This document shows, piece after piece, positions 34,471-40,310 of a stretch of 40,310 nucleotides of DNA (position 1 is its first letter; the number at the start of each line of letters is the position of its first letter). Position numbers and translations under genes: made by a program. The stretch is from an uncultured Chloroflexota bacterium (lineage in GTDB: Bacteria > Chloroflexota > Anaerolineae > Aggregatilineales > Phototrophicaceae): positions 1-40,310 of the forward strand of contig CALJKV010000126.1 in the NCBI GenBank assembly GCA_937974245.1, in the 5' to 3' direction. The notes under the pieces were generated by a model that saw only the letters and a program-made list of their open reading frames with translations, did not search any database and had not been told where the DNA came from.

Positions 34471-36213
34471 ATGAAATTGGTCATAGTCGAGTCGCCAAAA
34501 AAGGCGCGTGCCATTAAAGGCTTCCTTGGAGAAGGGTGGCATGTTGAAGCCTCACGCGGTCACGTCCGTGATCTGCCGGAGACCGAACTAGGTGTCGATG
34601 TGGACGGCGGTTTCCGCCCACAGTACGAAGTCCTGCCCGGCAAGGGCAACCTGGTCAAGAAGCTGGTGAAAGCCATCCGCGCGGCGGATGAGGTCTATCT
34701 CGCCACCGATCCGGACCGCGAGGGCGAAGCCATCGCCTGGCATCTGTTGCAATTGGCAGGCAACCTGAAGAGTAAGCATGTTTATCGGGCGGTGTTCAAC
34801 GCCATCACCGCAAGCGCGGTCAAAGCTGCGCTGGCGGAACCGCGTCCGCTCGATGAGGCGCTGGTCGAAGCGCAGAGCGCACGGCGCATCGTGGATCGGT
34901 TGGTGGGCTATCTGGTGTCGCCGGTAGCCTGCAAAGCGTTGGATGGCAGGCTCTCCGCCGGGCGGGTACAGAGTATCGCCCTGCGGCTGGTGGTCGAGCG
35001 CGAACGCGAGATCGAGAGCTTCACACCGGAGACGTTCTTCACGCTCAAGGCGCGGTTTGCGGTAGATGGCATCCAGTTCGAGGCAAACCTTCACCGTCTG
35101 AAGGATGCGGATGTGCGTTTCTCCGCCCGCGAACAGGCGGAGAAAGTCGCTGGCTTGCTATCTGGTGCGAGCTTTTGGGTGGGCAAAGCTGGACAGACAC
35201 TCAAACTGCGCAATCCACTGCCGCCCTTCACCACGTCGTCTTTGCAGCAAGCAGCCGCGAAGGGGTTAGGGCTGTCGCCGGAAAAGACGATGCAGCTGGC
35301 GCAAACGCTCTACGAGCAGGGTCTCATCACCTACCACCGCACGGATGGTGTCGCCGTCGCGCCAGAGGCACAGCAGGTCGCTCGTGAGGTCATCGCCCGT
35401 GAGTACGGTGATGCCTACCTACCGCCCACACCCCCCGCCTATCAGGTGAAAGCGGCTAACGCACAGGAGGCGCACGAGGCAATCCGCCCTACAGATGTGT
35501 CGAAACTACCTGAAGAAGACGCCGACGGTGACGGCGCGAAACTATACACCCTAATCTGGCGGCGCTTCATCGCCTCCCAGATGAACCCGGCACGGTACAC
35601 GCTCACGGGCGCATTAATCCATGCAGGGAAGTCAACGGACAAACCATACCCGCTAGTCTTCAAGGCAAATGGGAGGGAGCTAGTCTTTGATGGTTTCCTG
35701 CGGGTCTACGAAGAACCTGAAGATGGGGATGCAGACGATGCCGATGGCAGCGTGCCTGCCCTGAAGGAAGGTCAGGCGTTGGGACTGGTGGAACTGCCCA
35801 TTGATGAGGTGCAGACTCGCCCGCCATCACGTTTCAGCGAAGCTGGACTGGTGCAGGCGCTGGAAAAATACGGTGTCGGCAGACCCTCAACCTACGCGAG
35901 TATGGTGAGTGTCGTCAAGAGCAAGGGGTATGTCGCGCTCAAACAGCAGCGGCTTGCGCCGACCGACACTGGTGTGAAACTGTGTGATTTTCTGGTGGAA
36001 AGATTCCCGCAGGTGTTTGACGTGGGCTATACCGCCCGTCTGGAAGCGGCGCTGGATCGCGTCGCGGCGGGGAACATGAACCAGCAGGATGTGCTGTCCA
36101 CCTTCTGGCGCGGTTTCCAGCCGCAGTTGAAAACTGCCACCGAATACGCACTGGCGCAGGTCAAAGCGCGGCAGTCGCCCAGGCCGCTCGTGTTGCATCC
36201 GGCAGAGGAGTAG
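34471..36213 (+). CDS. Type IA DNA topoisomerase
   Basis: The 580-aa protein has a TOPRIM domain with E7 (VIVESPKKA) and D80/D82/E84 (ATDPDREGEAIAW), the LSAGRVQSIALR segment, and catalytic Y288 in LITYHRTDG. The protein ends without the C-terminal zinc ribbons of TopA, as usual for plasmid and conjugative-element topoisomerases of the TopB/TraE kind. It would relax or decatenate element DNA during replication or transfer. ATG 34471 is preferred because GGAGG lies 10 nt upstream; the frame from 34450 has none. Confidence 0.95.
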   Translation: MKLVIVESPKKARAIKGFLGEGWHVEASRGHVRDLPETELGVDVDGGFRPQYEVLPGKGNLVKKLVKAIRAADEVYLATDPDREGEAIAWHLLQLAGNLKSKHVYRAVFNAITASAVKAALAEPRPLDEALVEAQSARRIVDRLVGYLVSPVACKALDGRLSAGRVQSIALRLVVEREREIESFTPETFFTLKARFAVDGIQFEANLHRLKDADVRFSAREQAEKVAGLLSGASFWVGKAGQTLKLRNPLPPFTTSSLQQAAAKGLGLSPEKTMQLAQTLYEQGLITYHRTDGVAVAPEAQQVAREVIAREYGDAYLPPTPPAYQVKAANAQEAHEAIRPTDVSKLPEEDADGDGAKLYTLIWRRFIASQMNPARYTLTGALIHAGKSTDKPYPLVFKANGRELVFDGFLRVYEEPEDGDADDADGSVPALKEGQALGLVELPIDEVQTRPPSRFSEAGLVQALEKYGVGRPSTYASMVSVVKSKGYVALKQQRLAPTDTGVKLCDFLVERFPQVFDVGYTARLEAALDRVAAGNMNQQDVLSTFWRGFQPQLKTATEYALAQVKARQSPRPLVLHPAEE

Positions 36214-36216
36214 CCC

Positions 36217-37374
36217 ATGAGCGACTACCACGAAATGCCGGAACCCCCGCCGATTGATTATGACGACTGGGGTCCGCCACCGGATGATTACGGCTACGAC
36301 TACGCGCTGGATTATGACCCGTATCCGCCGGATGATATGCCATCAGCGGTGCTGGATGGCTTCATTCCTGACGATTACGTGCCAGAGGGTAGCAGTTTCC
36401 CGGATATGCCTCCGCTCAGTCAGGATGGGTTGCAGGGTTTTGAAACACCCGAACCGGCTGACGAGAGCTGGTCGTGGCACGATGCGCGGCTGATCGGCGT
36501 GGATCGCGGCGAGGAAGCTGAGGGGCGGCGATACGAAGTCGGAGTCATCGACCTGTATGCCGATGCCAACACTGGCGACCTGGGTGGCAGCTACCTGCCC
36601 ATCGCGGCATTTAGCGGGGAAGTCCCCGCCACCGCCTTCTACCACGACTTGCAGGCTCAGATTCACGAAGCGGGACTCGCGCCCTACCAGGTGCCGGACT
36701 TTGCTGAAACAAAAGCCTTCGAGATGAACGCGCAACCGGAGAACTGGCGCGGGGCGCAGCCTGCCGAATATGCGGCCTATGAATACTTGCGCGACCTGGA
36801 AACCTTCGACCCGGCGTTGGCCGATGACCCGCCAGAGGAAGCGCTCGACCCGCTCATCCAGACAGCGATTGAACTGGGCGGCGTGATCGTCGAGCCGGAA
36901 GTCGAACCTGAGCCAGTCGTCGATGAAGCGGCGTTTCAGGCGCTCAACGCCATTGGAGTGCAGGCGGAGAACTTCGATCCCAGCACTGACCCGCCGCCTT
37001 TCTACGACGCTGAGACGGGCACCGCCTACTGGATTGGCGTTTTCCAACCTGACAGGGACGACCACGACAACTGCGTGACCAGCATCCTGTCGCTGGGGCG
37101 CAATCTCGAAACGGGCGAGATGGAAGCCCAGCTTGCGCCTTGTGTGCCCGGCGATTGGGACAAAGCCTATGGCGCGGCGGAATACCTGATTCAGGTCGCG
37201 CAGAAAGGTGGCATTGAGCAGGTCTTCGACACGGCGGAGGGCATGGCGCTGGCAACCGACCAGCGTGAATTCTGGGAGACGGAGCGCGGCGTGGCGCTGG
37301 AACCGGAGGCAACGCGCGAAATCGCCGACGGCATGGCCGCCTTCTCCCGCGAGCAATGGGAGGTGGAACTATGA
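36217..37374 (+). CDS. Acidic unknown protein, 385 aa
   Basis: The start ATG follows the topoisomerase stop by 3 nt with GAGGAG upstream. The first 60 residues are a disordered Asp/Tyr/Pro-rich segment (DYDDWGPPPDDYGYDYALDY). The middle holds a beta-rich part (RLIGVDRGEE, YEVGVIDLYAD) and the end a second domain (AETGTAYWIGVF, DNCVTSILSLGRNLETGEM). It is strongly acidic overall. No enzyme motif is seen. Strong acidity next to a nucleic-acid enzyme might mean a DNA-mimic or chaperone role, but that is speculative. Confidence 0.7.
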   Translation: MSDYHEMPEPPPIDYDDWGPPPDDYGYDYALDYDPYPPDDMPSAVLDGFIPDDYVPEGSSFPDMPPLSQDGLQGFETPEPADESWSWHDARLIGVDRGEEAEGRRYEVGVIDLYADANTGDLGGSYLPIAAFSGEVPATAFYHDLQAQIHEAGLAPYQVPDFAETKAFEMNAQPENWRGAQPAEYAAYEYLRDLETFDPALADDPPEEALDPLIQTAIELGGVIVEPEVEPEPVVDEAAFQALNAIGVQAENFDPSTDPPPFYDAETGTAYWIGVFQPDRDDHDNCVTSILSLGRNLETGEMEAQLAPCVPGDWDKAYGAAEYLIQVAQKGGIEQVFDTAEGMALATDQREFWETERGVALEPEATREIADGMAAFSREQWEVEL

Positions 37375-37613
37375 GCGAACCGGTAGCGCGTGACTACAGT
37401 TTTACGGTGCGCCTGTCGGCTGACGAACGGGCGGAACTTGAGGCGCTGGCGGCGCAGTGGAATTTGGATAAGTCCGCCGCCGTGCGCCGGGCTTTGCGGA
37501 TGGCATTATCTGAGCGTCAGCGACTGCCACAGAGCGGGCATTTTGTGACTCTGCAACCGGAAGCAGTCAGCTTCCCGGTGCGCTTGAGTGGAAAGGCTGC
37601 CGATGACCGATAA
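37371..37613 (+). CDS. Ribbon-helix-helix (CopG/Arc-like) regulator, 80 aa
   Basis: Residues about 9-48 (SFTVRLSADERAELEALAAQ then DKSAAVRRALRMAL) are a clear RHH fold: a strand with alternate polar residues and two helices. ATG 37371 overlaps the preceding stop (ATGA). It likely regulates the operon or has a relaxosome accessory role, as some RHH proteins do. It overlaps the next gene by 11 nt. Confidence 0.82.
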   Translation: MSEPVARDYSFTVRLSADERAELEALAAQWNLDKSAAVRRALRMALSERQRLPQSGHFVTLQPEAVSFPVRLSGKAADDR

Positions 37614-40257
37614 CCCCATACGACACATCGACGAGGATGGCTCGATTTATGCCGCCGAGATCGTGCCGCCAGAAGGTGACGAGTACGGCGCGAAGTATCA
37701 CGTTGACATGGTGCGGACATCGGTGGACGACTACGGGCTGGGGCGCGAACAGCGACTGACCGTCGGGCAGTATAGCTCGTGGATGGAGGCGGAAGAACAT
37801 CTACACGAAGTCGAGGATGGACTGACTTCACTTGGCGAGGATGCCCAACGCCTGCGCGAACAGCCTTTTGAGGAGGATGTGTTCTATCTCACAGCGGTTT
37901 ATCCACCGGATGCGGCGGAAGGCAGCGACCGCGCCACTGCTCAGTTGTTGGCGGTGGGTGAACATGGCATCTTGACTTCGACGCTGGCGACAGGTGAACG
38001 AAACGATGTTGAAGCTGTTATTGGACGGGTGGATGTCGCCTTCGCTGAAGAAGGGGCTGGTGCTGGATTGACGCTCGCTCAGCAGGAAGCGGAGTTGAAC
38101 GGAACGTCACCCGCCACACCCCTCTTTGACCCCGACGATGGCGCGGTGCGTCACGTGGATGGCGGTGGCACAGCCCACTGGTTCGCAATGGTAGAGCGTA
38201 ACGGGCCCGAAAGCGACCCCTATGAACTGCGCTACTTTCGTGCGTTAGAGATGGACGACGGTTCTCAGCGAAATGATTCCTATCCGGTTATGCCCTTACC
38301 GGATGAAGATCCGGCTTCAGCCTGGCCGTTACGGGGCTTGGAGATGTATCTGGAGAAAGGCGATGTCTACATGGCACAGCAGTTCGCGCATGATGTGGCG
38401 GATAGCTACGGACAGGATTTCCCTGAACCGATGGATTTGCCCGCACTCGACCCGCGACCCGAATATTACTTCGGGTATGGCGTTGGGCCGTCCAATTTGC
38501 CAAGTCTGGAAGCCGTAAAGACCTGGATGGATGGGTCAGAACGCCGCTTCGACACGCTGACAGTGGGTGAATATGGGATGTACGACGAAGCCGCCGTTGA
38601 CGAGCGCGAACTCGAAACACTCATGGCTGAAAAAGGAATTGAAGCCGCCATGAACCTGGCTGAACATATGGCCGTAGCAGGCGGCTACCTCGACCCGCAG
38701 CGCGACGACCCGCGCATCTTCTTTGAGGATGATGCGCCGCCCGATATGTTCATGACCGAGCGTCAGCGCGAACTCCACATCCCATCTTACGGTCTGGGGG
38801 CAGTCTCCGCCAACGGCGAGTCCTTCCTGGATGTGGTCAAGTCGTGGGGCGAGGCGGGTTACGAGCGGCTGGTGATCCCACAGCCGGAGTGGGAGGCTGC
38901 CCAGGAGAACGCGGATGTGGCGGGCGAAATGCTGGAAGCCGGGCGCTTGCAGGATGCCATGCGGCTGGTCGAGCTGGCCGGGATAGAGGCAGGTGTCATC
39001 AACCCTGAACGCGACGACCCACGCCTGTTCACGCAGGGGCCACCCGACCCCTTTACGACCATCCGCCAGGCGGAATTAGCGCAGGAGACTAAGATCATCT
39101 TGCATGACGACTTCGACACTGAGGATTTTGACGTGGAACCGCTCATGCCGGGCTATCCGGCGCTGTACCGGGAGTTTGCGGAAGCGGCAGCGCAGGAGCG
39201 GGAAGCGAATGCCTCGCTGGAAGGTGGCGCGTGGTTTGAGGCCACCTTCGCCAAATCCGAGACCGAACTGCTTCAGCCGATTGATGATACGGTGAACTAC
39301 GCCGTTGTGGTGCAGGATGCCGACCCCTGGACGCTGGAACTCGCCGTCGAGAAATACTGGAAAGAACCGGGTGGTTATGTTGGCGTGGATTCGCTGACGC
39401 TTCATACCTACGACCCCGAAACTGGACGCGAACAGGCCGAACAGGAACGTGAGGTGCTGCTGGAGGTCTACGACGAGCGTGGGTTGGAGGGCATGATGCA
39501 CAAGGCCGAACTGACCGCCATGCAAAACGATTGGCTGGATGGGGACCGCGCTGACCCGCGCCTGTTCCGGCAGGGGCCGCCGGATCGATTCGAGACGCTG
39601 GCGCAGCGATTGGAGGGGGAAATCAACCCTTACTGGAATACCGACGGTGAGACTGTGCCATTGCCAGAGTCACAGGATTATGTTTATCGCGTCGAATTCG
39701 ATGATGCGGGGGACATCGATTTTGTACCCCGAGAAGCGGCTGAAAATCTCTACTGGCGCATGGAGACTCTGCCTGTCAATGACCCGGACGGCGAACCCCT
39801 GGGACATGCCCTGCACATGGTCGTCTATCCCAACATCGAGCATGACCCGGAGCGCGTCGGCACGCCCGCGATGGAGGAAGGTGAGCCGTTCCGCCTGTTG
39901 GAAATGGCACACTTCGAGACCACCGCAGCGGCGGACAAGTTCGGCAAGGAATTCAACGGCTACCTGATGCCCGGTTTGCTGGAAGGGCCGGAACTGGCCG
40001 AGGAGGTAGCACGGCTGGAAGGATTGTCGGTAAATTGGAAAACGCTGGAGGGCGATGATCTGAAAGCCTACCAGAATGCCGCCCTAACGCTGACCCGCGA
40101 CCCGGTAGACTGGCATCCCTACAACCCCAACGCCGAACGCGATGCGCGGATTGAAGCAGAAGGGCTGTACACTGATCCGATCCAGCAGTTTACAGGGCTT
40201 GATGAAGCCGAAGATGAGCCGGAAGTCGAGCCAGTGTCACCGGATTTTGATTTGTAG
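37603..40257 (+). CDS. Large, very acidic repeat protein, 884 aa
   Basis: ATG 37603 with GGAAAGG upstream is preferred over the frame from 37588. The protein is rich in Asp and Glu throughout. At least three internal repeats of roughly 100-130 residues end in a shared signature of the type R-D-DPRLF-QGPPD-F-T--Q: examples are ERDDPRLFTQGPPDPFTTIR, RADPRLFRQGPPDRFETLAQ and a variant QRDDPRIFFEDDAPPDMF. The N-terminus has a further pair of units beginning IRHIDEDG and VRHVDGGG. No catalytic motif, signal peptide or membrane helix is seen. Similar acidic proteins accompany transfer modules, but I do not recognise the family. A terminator follows. Confidence 0.75.
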   Translation: MTDNPIRHIDEDGSIYAAEIVPPEGDEYGAKYHVDMVRTSVDDYGLGREQRLTVGQYSSWMEAEEHLHEVEDGLTSLGEDAQRLREQPFEEDVFYLTAVYPPDAAEGSDRATAQLLAVGEHGILTSTLATGERNDVEAVIGRVDVAFAEEGAGAGLTLAQQEAELNGTSPATPLFDPDDGAVRHVDGGGTAHWFAMVERNGPESDPYELRYFRALEMDDGSQRNDSYPVMPLPDEDPASAWPLRGLEMYLEKGDVYMAQQFAHDVADSYGQDFPEPMDLPALDPRPEYYFGYGVGPSNLPSLEAVKTWMDGSERRFDTLTVGEYGMYDEAAVDERELETLMAEKGIEAAMNLAEHMAVAGGYLDPQRDDPRIFFEDDAPPDMFMTERQRELHIPSYGLGAVSANGESFLDVVKSWGEAGYERLVIPQPEWEAAQENADVAGEMLEAGRLQDAMRLVELAGIEAGVINPERDDPRLFTQGPPDPFTTIRQAELAQETKIILHDDFDTEDFDVEPLMPGYPALYREFAEAAAQEREANASLEGGAWFEATFAKSETELLQPIDDTVNYAVVVQDADPWTLELAVEKYWKEPGGYVGVDSLTLHTYDPETGREQAEQEREVLLEVYDERGLEGMMHKAELTAMQNDWLDGDRADPRLFRQGPPDRFETLAQRLEGEINPYWNTDGETVPLPESQDYVYRVEFDDAGDIDFVPREAAENLYWRMETLPVNDPDGEPLGHALHMVVYPNIEHDPERVGTPAMEEGEPFRLLEMAHFETTAAADKFGKEFNGYLMPGLLEGPELAEEVARLEGLSVNWKTLEGDDLKAYQNAALTLTRDPVDWHPYNPNAERDARIEAEGLYTDPIQQFTGLDEAEDEPEVEPVSPDFDL

Positions 40258-40265
40258 TTAAATTA

Positions 40266-40289
40266 TGACCCGCTTTATCACGCGGGTCA
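40266..40289 (+). terminator. Intrinsic terminator after the acidic repeat protein
   Basis: TGACCCGC (40266-40273) pairs perfectly with GCGGGTCA (40282-40289) across an 8-nt loop, followed by ATTTAT on the plus strand. It closes the plus-strand operon that begins with the topoisomerase. Confidence 0.75.
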
Positions 40290-40310
40290 ATTTATAATGA
40301 AATAATTAAT

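Noticed and set aside
36343..37356. 337-aa minus-strand open frame
   Set aside because: It is a shadow of the acidic 385-aa gene, which has a start and Shine-Dalgarno coupled to the topoisomerase stop.
1..40310. tRNA, rRNA or insertion-sequence genes
   Set aside because: No cloverleaf, rRNA core or DDE transposase motif was recognised in the window.

Overview
The window looks like part of a large conjugative or integrative mobile element from a GC-rich bacterium, most likely a member of the Chloroflexota. The lineage is inferred from secreted proteins with Thr/Pro-rich linkers and from overall gene style; no rRNA or tRNA is present to confirm it. No chromosomal housekeeping block is visible.

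Layout. (1) 1-4194, minus strand: RNase HI-SLOG fusion, a 593-aa unknown protein, a small hypothetical protein, and a DNA-methyltransferase-like protein cut by the left edge. (2) 4195-5413: no convincing gene. It holds a GC-rich, hairpin-rich stretch ending in a strong minus-strand terminator, possibly a long structured RNA or leader. (3) 5414-12815, minus strand, visibly AT-richer than both flanks: a seven-gene operon behind one good promoter with twin operators. It encodes an acyl-carrier-like protein, an XRE repressor, an ImmA/IrrE protease, a divergent thymidylate-synthase-like protein, a P-loop kinase fused to a 5-hmdU-DNA-kinase-type helical domain, a second thymidylate-synthase-like protein, and a full-length prokaryotic Argonaute with intact catalytic residues. 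(4) 12893-22882, minus strand: replication and maintenance. Two paralogous primase plus DUF3987-like helicase modules flank parB, parA and a large serine recombinase. (5) 22883-24712: two LuxR-type response regulators on the plus strand with repeated 16-bp boxes around them. (6) 24790-34446, plus strand: type IV secretion genes (surface proteins, VirB6-, VirB2-, VirB3- and VirB4-like). (7) 34471-40257, plus strand: type IA topoisomerase, an acidic protein, a ribbon-helix-helix protein and a very acidic 884-aa repeat protein.

The most exciting region is the Argonaute operon. Two thymidylate-synthase homologues and a 5-hydroxymethyl-dU-type kinase are the genes phages use to make hypermodified thymine in DNA. 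Here they share one transcription unit with a slicer-competent Argonaute and a stress-responsive XRE/ImmA switch. I infer a self/non-self system in which a modified thymine marks DNA and Argonaute attacks DNA of the other state, or the reverse. I know of no described system with this composition, but I could not search for one.

The rest fits an element backbone. ParAB and the recombinase would give stability and integration, the primase/helicase modules replication, and the secretion genes with their two LuxR regulators transfer. An 88-bp conserved promoter block precedes two of the transfer transcription units. No relaxase or coupling protein was seen; if the element has them they lie outside the window.
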